Shown here piece by piece: positions 42,101 to 53,379 of a stretch of 64,000 bases of DNA; the stretch's first letter is position 1; the number at the start of each line of letters is the position of its first letter. A program made the translations under genes and the position numbers. This DNA is from Flaccisagitta enflata (Eukaryota; Chaetognatha; Sagittoidea; Aphragmophora): assembly GCA_965153355.1 (NCBI GenBank), contig OZ231126.1, forward strand, positions 105,462,001 to 105,526,000, read 5' to 3'. The notes beneath the pieces are model-generated. The model saw only the letters and a list, made by a program, of their open reading frames with translations. It made no database searches and had not been told where the DNA came from.

Positions 42101-42540
42101 TTCCAATGCCAAGAGGGTTTAAAATTCTCGATATGGTGCAAAAAAGAAACTCTTTAATCGAATTTTGCCACTCATACACAAAATTGCCTCCAGCATCCTC
42201 AACCCGTGAAGATGAAAAAATATTCGCGCAGAATTCGAGTCAAACAGGGACTAGTCATGAGGACATACCAATTTCATGAACTTGAAAAAGCTATGATTAA
42301 ATGATTCAGCATTATGCGTGAATAAAAAGTTACAGTCAGTGGTTCCATGGTTTAAATACGCGAATGGGACAGTTGGACTCGTAACTCGATAAATTTAAAG
42401 CAAATGACGCGGAACACAATATTGTTCCAGACGAGTGGGCAGAGGAATCCAACCCTCAGCCTCACACTCCCACTCCCACACACACACTCACCCACACAAT
42501 TATAGTTACACTATCACAAATGCGCGGTTTTCGCGTCTTT

Positions 42541-42890
42541 GGTTGCGGACACGCAACTCTATAAGAGACTTTGTCTGTCCATCTGTTGGTCCGTCTGTCG
42601 GCCCGTCGGTCGTAACGCACAAGTTGAATAGTGAAAACTAAGCGTTTTAGATGTGTTTTTAGGTGCGCCATAGCACCCTTATAACTAGCTCTGTCTGTTG
42701 GTTGGTGGGTTGGTGGGTCGGTTGGTCGGTTGATTGGTCGGTAACGCTCGAGTTGAAAATCTCCAAAAGAAGCAAAAATCACTAGAAATGATTCAAATAT
42801 ATGCTATGATGATTTCTAGGTGCGCCATAGCACCTCTATCAGAGGCTCTGTCCGTCCGCCCGTCCATCCATCGGTCACGCTCGAATGAAA
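42541..42890 (+). mobile_element. three adjacent family-2 hairpin ends
   Basis: Hairpins GGTTGCG-GACA-CGCAACT (42541-42558), AGGTGC...GCACCC (42661-42678) and AGGTGC-GCCATA-GCACCT (42818-42835). Each is followed by CTNTA--AG--CT-TGTC and (GTCC/GGTT)n. They are separated by only 70-100 bp. Confidence 0.6.
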
Positions 42891-42969
42891 AATCGCTAAA
42901 AATGTTTGAAATCAATTGAAAGCTCATTTCGATCATCATTGATGATACTCGTCATTTCATCTATTACAG

Positions 42970-43245
42970 TAATCAGCTACGGTTAGGTCTGATGGAGCTG
43001 GGGATAGGTCTAATAGAGCTGGTTATGGGTCAGATAGGTCTGATAGAGCTGGGGATAGGTCTGGTAGAGCTCGGGATAGGTCTGATAGAGCTCAGGATAC
43101 GTCTGTTAAGGATAGGTTGATAGAGCTAAGGATAGGACTGATAGACCTCAGGATAGGTCTGATAGAGCTAGGGATAGTTCTGATAGATCTGGTGATAGGT
43201 CTGATAGAGCTAGGGATAGGTCTGATGGAGCTATGGATAGGTCTA
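42970..43245. repeat. ~19-20 bp minisatellite GATAGGTCTGATAGAGCTAG
   Basis: About 13 units, period 19-21 bp, running into a family-2 terminus (GTGTATCCGGCCTTGTTTTTTT at 43271-43292) and two blocks of GCCCCTGCCCACCCGTCCGCA-like sequence (43340-43460). Confidence 0.85.
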
Positions 43246-43459
43246 AGAATAAATAACGCCTGGCGCACCGTCTTGGCCCGTGTATCCGGCCTTGTTTTTT
43301 TCTTAGTTGGTGGGGGTGCAGGGGGTGCGGATGGGGGTTGGATGCCCCTGCCCACCCGTCCGCAACATTATTGTGACCCCGAGTCACTTGTTAACTTGAG
43401 CGTGATGGTGTTGAGGGAAGAGGGAGGGGGGCTGTGGGCCCCTGCCCACCCGTCTGCAT

Positions 43460-44019
43460 TAGTTGTTCACAAAATCTTTGCATTTTCAAAATGCCTTTCA
43501 TTTAACTGTAACGTAAAAGGCTGTTTCCATTTGTTTTTAAAAGCCCATTAGTTAACACAGAAGATAGCAAAGAATATAGTCTGGGATAGTCGTTTTGGCA
43601 ATAATGTAATCCGGCAATAACGCATAAAATTTGTAGGTCCCTTGAGATCCGTTATAGCGGGATTAAACTGTACTTTGTTTTGCCTGACCGGTGGCAATAT
43701 CTGAAACAAGAAAAAATCTTTTATTTTGTTCCTCTCTTTTACTTCTCCACAATCACTTACTGACTTATTCATTTATTCATTCATTTATCTCAATATATTC
43801 TCTCTTCTTTTCTTTCTTTCTTTTTTTTTTCTTTTTCTTTCTTTCTCTTTTATTCTTTCTTCATTTTCTTTTCCTTTCATTCCCTCTTTTTTTTTTAACC
43901 CTTTTTTTCTACCCATCGCTTAGTTTTTTTAGATCCGCACCTCTTGTAGAGGCTTTTTCTATCCGTCGGTCTGTCTGTCCATCCATCTGTCAGTCTGTCG
44001 GTCCGTCCATGCCGTTTTT
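43460..44019. other. no gene; pyrimidine-rich tract and decayed family-2 end
   Basis: 43790-43915 is T/C-rich; 43930-44010 carries AGATCCGCACCTCTTGTAGAGGC and GTCC repeats, a decayed family-2 end abutting the next family-1 element. Confidence 0.5.
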
Positions 44020-44558
44020 GGGCAGCGGCCCCAAAGGGCCGATGTCCTGTAGGACACAGGGGGGAATTTCCAGACGTCCGTCCTTCCGTCCTTCCATCCC
44101 CCCCCCGAGGACCATTAAGGACCCAAACCAGCACTCTCAGGCCTGTTTTTTGCCCTCCATGCCCTGAAATAAGCCCTGTTAGACCTTGATATAGCTCTCC
44201 AGGCTTCAAATCCACCTGAAATCTGTCCTCCAGGCCTCAAATCTGCCCTCCTGACCTCAAATTTGATCTCCGGACCTCAGATCTGCCCTCAAGGCCTCAA
44301 ATTAGCCCTCCAGACCTCAAATTTGCCCTCCAGAGCTCAAATCTTCCCTCATGACCTCAAATCTGCCCCAAGACCTCTTTTCAGCCCTCCAGGCCTCAAA
44401 TCAGCCATCAGTATCTCAGGACGTCTGGAAATTCCCCCCTGTGTCCTACAGGACATAGGCCCTTTGGGGCCGCTGCCCTGCTCTCTTTTCACTTCTTCAC
44501 TAGATCACTCCAAGCAGGGCATCGGGTACCGCTGACCATGTGCGATCCTTGGATGACT
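44020..44558 (+). mobile_element. minisatellite element (family 1c)
   Basis: Starts GGGCAGCGGCCCCAAAGGGCCGATGTCCTGTAGGACACAGGGGGGAATTTCC after TTTTT, with CCTCAAATCTGCCCTCCAGG units inside. The inverted partner GGAAATTCCCCCCTGTGTCCTACAGGACAT...GGCCGCTGCCC (44423-44479) follows, then a tail with GGGTACCGCTGACCATGTGCG, a hairpin ATCCTTGGAT and GACT. Confidence 0.7.
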
Positions 44559-44775
44559 AGTGTTTTATCGTTTGCGAAAAATCCAGCAGGATCCAGCAAG
44601 ACCTCTCTCTCTCCCTTCTCTACCTCTCTCTCTCTCTCTCTCTCTCTCGCTCTCTCTTGCGCGTGCGATCACAAGCTCAGTCACAGGAAGGAAAAGCTAA
44701 GGATGCATCTATGGGTTGAATTTTGTTCTTGTTATTTATCTTTTTGTTTTATTTTCTATACTTCTTTCTTTCTTT

Positions 44776-44945
44776 GTTGCGGACCCGCAACTCTATTAGA
44801 GGCTTTGTCTGTCCGTCCATCCGTCCGTCTGTCCATCAGTCATACCGTTAGTCTGTGGACGCGCGTCAATAAGTGATCTGATGCTTGCATGTGTGTGGGG
44901 AGGGGGGTGTAAATAGAGGTTGGACGCCTCTGTCCACCCATTACT
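44776..44945 (+). mobile_element. hairpin-ended short element (family 2)
   Basis: GTTGCGG-ACC-CGCAAC hairpin (44776-44791), CTCTATTAGAGGCTTTGTCTGTCC, (GTCC)n, GTTGGACGCCTCTGTCCACCC. Confidence 0.55.
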
Positions 44946-44959
44946 TGTTTCAATGCTTT

Positions 44960-45027
44960 CATTCTTTCTCTTTTTCTTTTTGTCTTTGTCTAATATCTTT
45001 CTTTCTTTCTTTCCTTCTTTCTTTCCT

Positions 45028-45081
<54 letters not shown>

Positions 45082-45160
45082 TTTCTTTTTTTTTTCATTT
45101 CTTTTTCTTTTTTTCCCTCCGTCTTTTTCCCTCTTTTTCGCTTCATTTCTTTAAGTTTTT
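44960..45160. repeat. (CTTT)n microsatellite
   Basis: Pyrimidine-only tract with about 20 CTTT units at 45000-45080 and T-rich edges. Confidence 0.9.
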
Positions 45161-45364
45161 ACATGCCTGCAAGCACAAAAACAAGCAAGCAAGCATGTAT
45201 TCGAACAAGCAAAACTGATAGATTTGTATTTATGCTGACAATACACAGCTTGATTATGAAAATTGAGGCTCAACGTCCATCAGATATCCTTCCACTACAC
45301 AAACCATTTCAACAGCAGCTCGCTTTCTCGAAGGAGCAAAAAATCACTCCAACTCATGCTCACT

Positions 45365-45503
45365 GAAAATAACAAATTTGCATAGAAAACGCAAAAATGA
45401 AAAAAACAAAAACATACGACGCTTATAAATTAGTATATCTCGCGTCGTATGTTTTTAAAAATGCAAAAAGTTTGACCGTTTTACAGATTTGTTATTTTCA
45501 AGA
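45365..45503. repeat. short palindromic element
   Basis: Perfect inverted core AAAAACATACGACGC (45408-45422) / GCGTCGTATGTTTTT (45442-45456) with imperfect outer arms to GAAAATAACAAATTTG (45365) and CAGATTTGTTATTTTC (45485-45500). No coding content in 45160-46260 was supported. Confidence 0.6.
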
Positions 45504-46263
45504 TGAAAAATCTTTTTTTCGAAAACTCCTTTTTAGCATGGATTTTGGAATCAAAGGAGGAAAAGCGCTACTTAAAATTTGCCTAAGATCATGAAAATTG
45601 ACACGCAAGTAGTTGAGCATGTTCCCTAACACCAGTTAAAATTTCATAGCTTAACTCTGACGGGAAGTATCGTAAACAAAAATAATAAGTTGTACACTAC
45701 GATTTTATGATTTTCTTTTGTAACTTGACCTCCTTCAGGTTTTTTTTCCTAAGGTGACAAAATTGCATATATTTGGGTGGAAAAAATTATCTCAGGCACC
45801 TATGAACATAATTAACACAATTCGGGGAAAAAATGGATCAAATCGCCAAAATCGTATCGCTGACAGCGACAGAAAAATGGTCTTTTAAAAAGATTCTCAC
45901 GCACAATGTAAAATTACCTGGCGTTCCTCATTGTATAGACTGCTCCCTTCGCTATAAAACGGCTAACGGCGGGCCTATTTTTTGGGGGGGTGTGCTATAT
46001 GCTTCTATGAGGCTTGTGAAAACATTTTTTCGGTTCATAGTAAATATCTTGATGCGAAAAATTGATCAAAAAGTGACTGAATAAACTTTTTTCCCTTTAC
46101 TTGCTCCAAGTCATAATCAAATTCTGAGAAAAAAAACACCCAAAAGAGTAGGTTTTGGCATTTATTCATGCCAAATTTTAGCATTCCGTCTCCAGTAGTT
46201 AAGCTTCAATTTACATTTAAAGTGAAGATATCAATTTCTTCCTGCTCCTTTGGCAAAGAAACA

Positions 46264-46381
46264 AGGCCAAGTAGGCCAAAAAGGTGCGACGTGTGGATCG
46301 TCGAACAAATGCGTTACAGACCGACAGACCGACCGACCAACCAACGGACACGGCCAGTTATTGAGGTGCTTTGTTGCACCT
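46264..46381 (-). mobile_element. hairpin-ended short element (family 2)
   Basis: Starts CAAGGCCAAGTAGGCC, holds GACCGACCGACCAACC, and ends GTTATTG plus hairpin AGGTGC-TTTGTT-GCACCT (46364-46381), directly followed by the A-run that opens X repeat copy 2. Confidence 0.6.
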
Positions 46382-46383
46382 AA

Positions 46384-47720
46384 AAAAAGCGAACACTTTT
46401 AATTTTGGCTTTACTAAGGACCTGAACCATAGAAAATCCATGACCGTTTGAAAGCTCTGCGAAAATTCTTCCAAATGCGACGCTGCTGGCAATCGTAGTT
46501 TCATTTGTTTAGAAATGGCAAAGGTTTGAAGAAAAAATCGCTGATTAAAAAAAAGTGCTCATTTCGATTTCTTCTAATGAGCAATATTGGTCTTTCCGTT
46601 TTTGGGCAGCGGCCCCGAAGGGGCCGATGACCTATGCTTTCACACATAGGGGAAATTTTTCCTTCTCCTTCTTCTCCTTCTCCGTCCACCCCCTTCGAAG
46701 CTCATTTCCTGGCCTTGGGGCCATAATTCTAGTCTAGAGGCCCAAATCATAGTCTAGAGGCCCAAATTCTAGCTTCAAGGCCAAAATCCTTGCCTCAAGA
46801 CTCAAATCCTAATCTTGAGGCACAAATCTCAGTCTAGAGGCCCATATCCCAGCCTCGAGGCCCATATCCTCAAATCCAAGCCTCAAATCATATCCTTTAG
46901 GCTTAAATCACAGCCTCATGGCTCAAATCACTGCCTAAAGCATCAAATCACAACCATGAGGCTCAAATAAGAGCCTCATGGCTCAAATCACAGCCTAAAG
47001 CCTTGTATCCCAGCCTCAGGCCTCAAATACCAGCCTTGAGGCTCAAATCACAGCCTCGCGGCTCAAATCACAGCCTCGAGGCTCAAATCACAGCCTCGAG
47101 GCTCAAATCACAGCCTTGAGGCTCAAATTACAGCCTTGAGGCTCAAATCACAGCGTTGAGGCTCAAATCACAGCCTCGAGGCTCAAATCACAGCCTTGAG
47201 GCTAAAATCATAGACTCGAGGCTCAAATCACAGCCTCATGGTTCAAATCACAGCCTTGAGGCTCAAATTCAATCCTAGAGCTTCAAATCTTACTAAGCAT
47301 AGGTCATCGGCCCCTTCGGGGCCGCTGCCCCTCTCACCCTCACACATCACATATACTCAAATAGGGGCAACGGGTACCGCTGACCATCTAACGCTTTTGC
47401 GACTATTATCAATGATGCAGCTCAGGATTGTCATAGCTACTCGTTATCCATGAGCAAATAAAAGAGCTTCAAATTTCCTTTAAAATGGCACCAAGAATAA
47501 AGAATAAAGATAACCCATGAAAATCACATAGTGAATTTCCAAATTCTTACCTACCTGTTTTCATCCTAATGCCATTTCTAAACGAATTGAGCTAGGACAT
47601 CCAGCAAGGTCTCATTTGAAAGATCTTTCGCGGAGCTTCAAAATGGTAATGGATTTGCTATGTTTTTCTCATTGCTCAGATGTTAAACGCTGACAAACAA
47701 GTAGTTCACCTTTTTTTGTG
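46384..47720 (+). repeat. X repeat, copy 2, split by a family-1 element
   Basis: 46384-46603 and 47409-47720 align with the uninterrupted copy at 34950-35504. The 805-bp interruption is exactly the family-1a element. Confidence 0.75.
46604..47408 (+). mobile_element. minisatellite element (family 1a), complete
   Basis: Begins GGGCAGCGGCCCCGAAGGGGCCGATGACCTATGCT after CCGTTTTT. The interior is CTTCTCC-rich, then about 28 units of 19 bp (GAGGCTCAAATCACAGCCT). The inverted terminus AGCATAGGTCATCGGCCCCTTCGGGGCCGCTGCCC lies at 47296-47330, then a tail GGGGCAACGGGTACCGCTGACCATCTAA and hairpin CGC-TTTT-GCG, ACTATTA. Comparison with the uninterrupted X copy fixes both borders to within a base or two and shows no target duplication. 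Confidence 0.75.
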
Positions 47721-47948
47721 CCATAGCTAAAAAAAGTTATTTTGGATGATTCATAGTTTGACTTCAAAAAGCGATTGAGGCTAAACTACTTGAGACCGAA
47801 TGCTGAAATTTGGCCTGAATAAATGCCAAAACCTAACCTTTCAAGCGTTTTCTTTTTTCTTTTTTCAGAATTCAATTATTTCTATTCGTTTATGATTTAT
47901 GTCGCCATCTTTTGTCTCATTTGAAAAAAAATCAAACTGTAATGTTTT

Positions 47949-48597
47949 GGGCAGCGGCCCCGAAGGGGACGAAGTCCTGTAGAACACAGGGTGAATCTGT
48001 CCGTCCGTACATCCGTCCCCCCCTGCCCCATCCTCAGGGCTTCGTTACCTTTGGGGCCTATTCTGACCCAAATTCTGCCAAATAGCCCAAATCCAAGCAA
48101 TATAGCCCAAATCTTAGCAAAATGGCCCAAATCCAAGCATAATGGCCCAAATCCAAGCAAAATGGCCCAAATCTGGCCAGAAAACCCCAATTCTGGCCCG
48201 AGGTACATCATTTTGGCCCCTTAGACCTATATTGTGGCCTCAGATACCTAGATTCTGACCAGATTTGAGCCATTTTGCTTGGATTTAGGCCATTATGCTT
48301 GGATTTGGGCCATTTTGCTTAGATTTGGGCTATATTGCTTGGATTTGGGCTATTTGGCAGAATTTGGGTCAGAATAGGCCCCAAAGGTGACAAAGCCCTG
48401 AGGATGGGGCGGGGGGGGACAAACGGACAGACGGATGGATGGACAGATGGACGGACGGACGGACAGACAGATTCCCCCGGTGTTCTACAGGACTTTGTCC
48501 CCTTTGGGGCCGCTGCCCTGCTCTCCCTCAACTTAAATCACACCCTATTCAAGCAGGGCACGGGTACCGCTGACCACTTACCGCCTTTGGGCTGCTA
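47949..48597 (+). mobile_element. minisatellite element (family 1b), interior partly palindromic
   Basis: Same termini and tail as the copy at 39.6 kb. The interior left half (AAATCCAAGCAAAATGGCCC units, 48060-48260) is repeated inverted in the right half (GGGCCATTTTGCTTGGATTT, 48265-48400), followed by (GGAC)n and the inverted terminus at 48470-48520. Confidence 0.7.
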
Positions 48598-48599
48598 TT

Positions 48600-49066
48600 T
48601 TTTTTCATTTTCTATGCAATCTTAGAATTGAGCCTCGGGACTGGGTTTTGAGACTCAAGACTGGGATTTGAGCCTCAAGGCTGGAATATGAGCCCTGAGG
48701 CTGGGATTTGAGCCTCAAGGCTGGGATTTGAGCTTCGAAGGGGGTAGATAGAACCAGTCCCCCAAGGGCAATTTGTGGTCAGCGATACCCATTGCCCTAC
48801 TTTCCATGGTTGTGAATTGGAATGAGAGGAAGCAGGGCAGTGGCCCAAAAGGGGACAATGTCCTGTAGAACACAGGGGACTTTTGTTTGTTTGAGAGCAG
48901 ATTTCAGGCCTTAGAGGGCAGATTCAAGGCCTGAGAAAGCAGATTTCAGGCCTGAGAGGGCATATTTCAGGCTTTAGAGGGCCTGGGGGGGCAAATGGAT
49001 AAATGAACAAATGAACGAAAGTCCTCTGTGTTCTATAGGACATCATCCCCTTTGGGACCGCTGCCC
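48600..49066 (-). mobile_element. minisatellite element (family 1), reverse copy
   Basis: 48620-48740 has GAGCCTCAAGGCTGGGATTT units. 48765-49066 has both termini (GGCAGTGGCCCAAAAGGGGACAATGTCCTGTAGAACACAGGGGAC and its inverse ending in GGGACCGCTGCCCAAAAG) around ATTTCAGGCCT-AGAGGGCAG units. Confidence 0.6.
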
Positions 49067-49163
49067 AAAAGAGGAGGAGGAGAAGAAGGAGAAGGAGAAA
49101 ATTGCCCAATGTTGAATGCATTGGTCATCGGGGCCGCTGCCCAATAAAGAACATCACCCTTTT

Positions 49164-49805
49164 GGGCAGCGGCCCCGAAGGGGCCGATGACCTATGCTTT
49201 CACACATAGGGGAAATTTCTCCTTCTTCTCCTTCTTCTTCTCCTTCTTCTTCTCCTTCTCCGTCCCCCCCCCCTCAAGGCCCAAATCCTAGTCTCGAGAC
49301 CCAAATTCTAGCTTCGAGCCTCAAATCCCCGCTTTGAAGCTCAAATCCCAGCCTCGAGGCTCAAATCCCAGTCTCCAGGCTAAAATCCAAGCCTCGAGGC
49401 TCAAATCCAAGCCCTGAGGCTCAAATCCCAGTCTCAAGGCACAAATCCCAGCCTTGAAGCTCAAATCCCAGCCTCAAAGCTCAAATCCCAGCTTTGAAAC
49501 TCAAACCCCAGCCTCAAAGCTCAAATCCCACCCATAAAGCTCAAATCCCAGCCTCGAAGCTCAAATCTCAGCCTCAAAGCTCAAATCCCAGCCTCGAAGC
49601 TCAAATTCCAGCCTCAAGGCCCTAATCCAAGCCTCAAGGCCCCAATTGCAGCCTCCAGGCTCTAATTCCATCCTTGAGGCCCAAATAAAAACAGCATAGG
49701 TCATCGGCCCCTTCGGGGCCGCTGCCCCTCTAACCATCTCACACCCACAAATACTCACATAGGGGCAACAGGTACCGCTGACCATCTAACGCTTTTGCGA
49801 CTATT
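49164..49805 (+). mobile_element. minisatellite element (family 1a), complete
   Basis: Same termini and CGCTTTTGCGACTATT tail as the 46.6-kb copy; about 20 units of 20 bp (CAAATCCCAGCCTCGAAGCT) inside. Confidence 0.7.
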
Positions 49806-50388
49806 TACATTCATATGGTTTTAAGTAATAGAATCATTTATGGCTTAAAACTGTTATTTTTTATAAGAAAATAATTAATGATGAATCATTTTACAACATT
49901 TGATTTAGTTCTAAAATTGGACACTAATGTAGGGGACAATACATAAGTGTCAGAGTACAGAATAAGCTCAAAAAGGCAGTTTTTAGACTTTCAGGAAAAT
50001 GGCGCAAAAATGCTATTACTTAAGCCTCATATTCAATAAAAAGATTAGGGTCAATTTAAAGATTCACTTTGAGACCAAGACCTGAAATGAACACCTAATT
50101 ACCAATAGAGCATAAAGAAAGATGCGGAAAATATTTTCTATGAATTTTTATCCATAAAGACAATCAAAAAAGACTTCCATTTTTATGGCATCAATGCCCA
50201 TAAGCTATTCTATTACTTAATCCTGATCAGGGTGACATCATTCAGTTTTTTAGTGAGAAGGGTTTAGCAGGTAACCAAACTCGACCTGAAAAAAAATGTA
50301 TCCCTATGTTGAATCTTGTTTTTATTCTGAGTAATTTAAACGCATTTGAAGTCATTTGAAGTCATTTGAAGTCTTTTGAAATCATTCT
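49806..50388. other. AT-rich stretch; no gene
   Basis: No open frame with coding character and no recognised repeat. Confidence 0.4.
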
Positions 50389-50610
50389 AAGAGCGTGTTT
50401 CTAGTGAAGATGAAAAACCTGAAACGCATTCACAGCGTGAACACATATTCATAAATTTCACTGTCCTACAAGGGAGTGAGCGAATTGAGTGAGCGAGCCT
50501 GTTAACAGAGCGTAGCGAAGCGTAGCGATGCATAGCCCTGCGGAGCGAGTGAGCGGTGTGAGCAAACGAACGTAGCGAGCGACCAAGTGGCCAGTTAGAA
50601 ACGCGATAAT
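50389..50610. repeat. possible short inverted-repeat element
   Basis: GAGCGTGTTTCTAGTG at the left and CCAGTTAGAAACGCG at the right are imperfect inverted ends around a GAGTGAGCGA / CGTAGCGAAG low-complexity core, flanked by GTCATT(T/C)(G/T)A repeats (50350-50390, 50630-50760). Confidence 0.4.
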
Positions 50611-50769
50611 CTTTGAATAGAAACACCTTCTAAGTCATTCTAAACCACTAATTTTTCAGGTCATTTTTGTCATTTATTCAAATTCGTTAATTACATTAAG
50701 GTCATTCTATGTCGTTCTATGTGGTTCTGAATCATTTTGGGTCATCTAGGGTTATTCAAGGTCGTTTTT

Positions 50770-51260
50770 GGGCAGCGGCCCCGAAGGGGCCGATGACCTA
50801 TGCTTTCACATAGGGGGAAATTTCTCCTTCTCCTTCAGTGTACCCCCCCCCCCCTCTTGAGGCTCAAATCCCAGTCTGGAGGCTCAAATCCCAGTCTCGA
50901 TGCTCAAATCCCAGTCTCGAGGCTCATATCCGAATCTCAAGGCTTTAATCTCAATCTCAAGGCTCAAATCCCAAACTCAAGGCTCAAATCCTAGTCTCGA
51001 GGCTCAAATCCCAGTTTCGAGGCTCAAATCCCAGTCTTGAGGCTCAAATCCTAGTCTCAAAGCTCAAATCCTAGCCTCAAGGCTTAAATCCCAGCCCCAA
51101 GGGTCACATCCCCGACTGAAGGCTCACATCCCAGCTGCAGTAAAAACAGCATAGGTCATCGGCCCCTTTGGGGCCGCTGCCCCTCTAACCACCTCACACC
51201 CACATAAACTCACATAGGGGCATCGGGTACCGCTGACCATTTAACGCTTTTGCGACTATT
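50770..51260 (+). mobile_element. minisatellite element (family 1a), complete
   Basis: Same termini and tail as the 46.6-kb copy; about 12 units of AGGCTCAAATCCCAGTCTCG. Confidence 0.7.
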
Positions 51261-51314
51261 TTCATTTTCATTTTCATTTTTCATTTTTTTTTCTTTTTCA
51301 ATCTCCACTAAAAC

Positions 51315-51497
51315 TAGGCCGGATTCACGGCTACCGAAGTCGCGTGTGGGTGAGCAGGGGCCATATTTGAGGTCACCAGACTATTTGGGCAGGAGCAGTG
51401 AGGTCAAAGAGATAAAATCATAAAAAAAAGTAAAGTGTGACCGACCAACCGACCGACCAACGGACAAAGCGGGTTGTAGAGTCGCGTGCACGCGACT
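51315..51497 (-). mobile_element. hairpin-ended short element (family 2), well preserved
   Basis: AGGCCGGATTCACGGCTACCGAAGTCGCG at one end, GTGAGCAGGGGCC, a GACCGACCAACC tract and the terminal hairpin AGTCGCG-TGCA-CGCGACT (51480-51497) followed by AAAAA. Confidence 0.7.
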
Positions 51498-51699
51498 AAA
51501 AATCTCAATTGTCACTTTTTATATTTCATTTTTTCTTTTTTTCTTTTTTTTTTAATTTTTCTTCATTTTTACACTGAATATATTTTATTTCAAATTAGTT
51601 ATTTTTCATTTTTTTAAATTTTCAACAAAATGTTTCATTAACTGACAAATAGAAACATATATCAAAATTAAAAACTGTAAGAAAATCAAAGTTATTTTT

Positions 51700-52176
51700 T
51701 TTCTAAATCCTCCTCTATTCGGTTCATTTGCGCACTCGGTGATGTTTGATTTAGGGATTGCACTGTGTTCATTGACACCGAGCTAGAAGAAGAAGAAGAA
51801 GAAGAAGAAGAAGAAGAAGAAGAAGAAGAAGAGAAGGAGAAGGAGAAGAGGGAGAAGAAGAAGAAGAAGAAGACGACAAAGAAGAAGAAGAAGTAGGAGA
51901 AGAAGAATACGACAAGGAAGAAGAAGAAGAAGAAGAAAAAGAAAAAGAAAAAGAAAAAGAAAAAGAAAAAGAAAAAGAAAAAGAAAAAGAAAAAGAAAAA
52001 AAGAAAGAAAAAGAAATAGAAAAAGAAGAAGAAGAAGAAAATGATGATAATCATACTACAAAATTGTCCAAATTGAGTATGATATGAAAATGGGTTAAAA
52101 AAAACATGAGCAGGCCACTTGTCACTATTTTTCCCAACTACGAGTGTCGAGTCAGGATCAAGGGCTCAGATTAAAG

Positions 52177-52265
<89 letters not shown>

Positions 52266-52310
52266 GGGCAATTTTGTGGTCAGATGATCAGAAACGGTGA
52301 TATTGTATTT
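51700..52310 (-). repeat. inverted interior module with (GAA)n and (GTT)n
   Basis: 51730-51785 is the inverse of the CACAGTGCAATCCC flank at 37.07 kb. 51786-52060 is (GAA)n/(GAAAAA)n. 52178-52267 is (GTT)n with TGATCCTGACTCG in inverse agreement with 36.5 kb. The block is a diverged inverted copy of about 36.24-37.2 kb with the order of parts changed. Confidence 0.65.
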
Positions 52311-52521
52311 TGACTCTTATTTTTTTCTGCATTTTTTGCATTTTTCTTTTTTTTACAAAAAATCAGATAATGAGTTAGATTTGGTCCATTTGCACTCTTA
52401 AGTGTCCCAGGTGATAATTGTACATGCTAGCAGCCGATTGAGTAGAACAGTGGGCAGTGGGTTTTAAAAGGTGCACATTTGCCCACACTGCAAAATTCTG
52501 ACAAAAAACTCTCTCCTTTTT

Positions 52522-53213
52522 GGGCAGCGGCCCCAAAGGGCCGATGTCCTGTAGGACACAGGGGTGAATTTCCTTACGTCCGTCCGTACGTACGTACGTC
52601 CGTCCGTCCGTACGTCCCCCCCCCCTTGGAAGCTTCTCAAGCCTCTCAGGCCTCATATCCGGCCTCTCAGGCCTCAAATCTGGCCTCTCAGGCCTCAAAT
52701 CCAGCCTCTCAGGTCTCAAATCCAGCCTCTCAGGCCTTAAATCCAGCCCCTCAGGCCTCAAATCTAGCCTCTCAGGCCTCAAATCCAGCCTGTCAGGCCT
52801 CAAATCCAGCCTCTCAGGCCTTAAATCTAGCCTCTCAGGCCTCAAATCCAGCCTCTCAGGCCTCAAATCCGGCCTCTCAGGCCTCAAATCCAGCCTCTTG
52901 GGCCTCGTATTCAGCCTCTTGGGCCTCAAATCCAACCTTTTGGGCCTCATTCCAGCCTCTTGGGCCTTAAATCCAGCCTCTCAGACCTCAAGTTCCCATT
53001 GAATAACAAAAATTGAAAAAAAAATGCAAAATTCCCAATGAATATCACGGAAAATTACTCCAAATGTGCCCTCTCAGGACGTAAGGAAATTCACCCCTGT
53101 GTCCTACAGGACATCGGCCCTTTGGGGCCGCTGCCCTGCTCTCACTCCACTTCAGCTAATCACTCCAAGCAGGGCATCGGGTACCGCTGACCATGTGCGA
53201 TCCTTGGATGACT
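52522..53213 (+). mobile_element. minisatellite element (family 1c)
   Basis: Same termini and ATCCTTGGAT-GACT tail as the 44.0-kb copy; about 17 units of 21 bp (CCTCTCAGGCCTCAAATCCAG) at 52640-52990. The long frames on both strands are translations of this array. Confidence 0.75.
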
Positions 53214-53268
53214 TGTTCTTGGCTCTCTTCTTTTTTCTTTCTTTCTTTTTTTCTGTCTTTATCTTTCT

Positions 53269-53269
53269 T

Positions 53270-53347
<78 letters not shown>
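53269..53347. repeat. (CT)n microsatellite
   Basis: About 39 CT dinucleotides. Confidence 0.97.
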
Positions 53348-53351
<4 letters not shown>

Positions 53352-53379
53352 TCTCTTTTTGAGCAATTAGGCTCATGCC

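Noticed and set aside
52375-52970. Repetitive 191- and 163-residue frames (RPERLDLRP; ASQASNPAS)
   Set aside because: They translate the 21-bp minisatellite of a family-1c element on the two strands.
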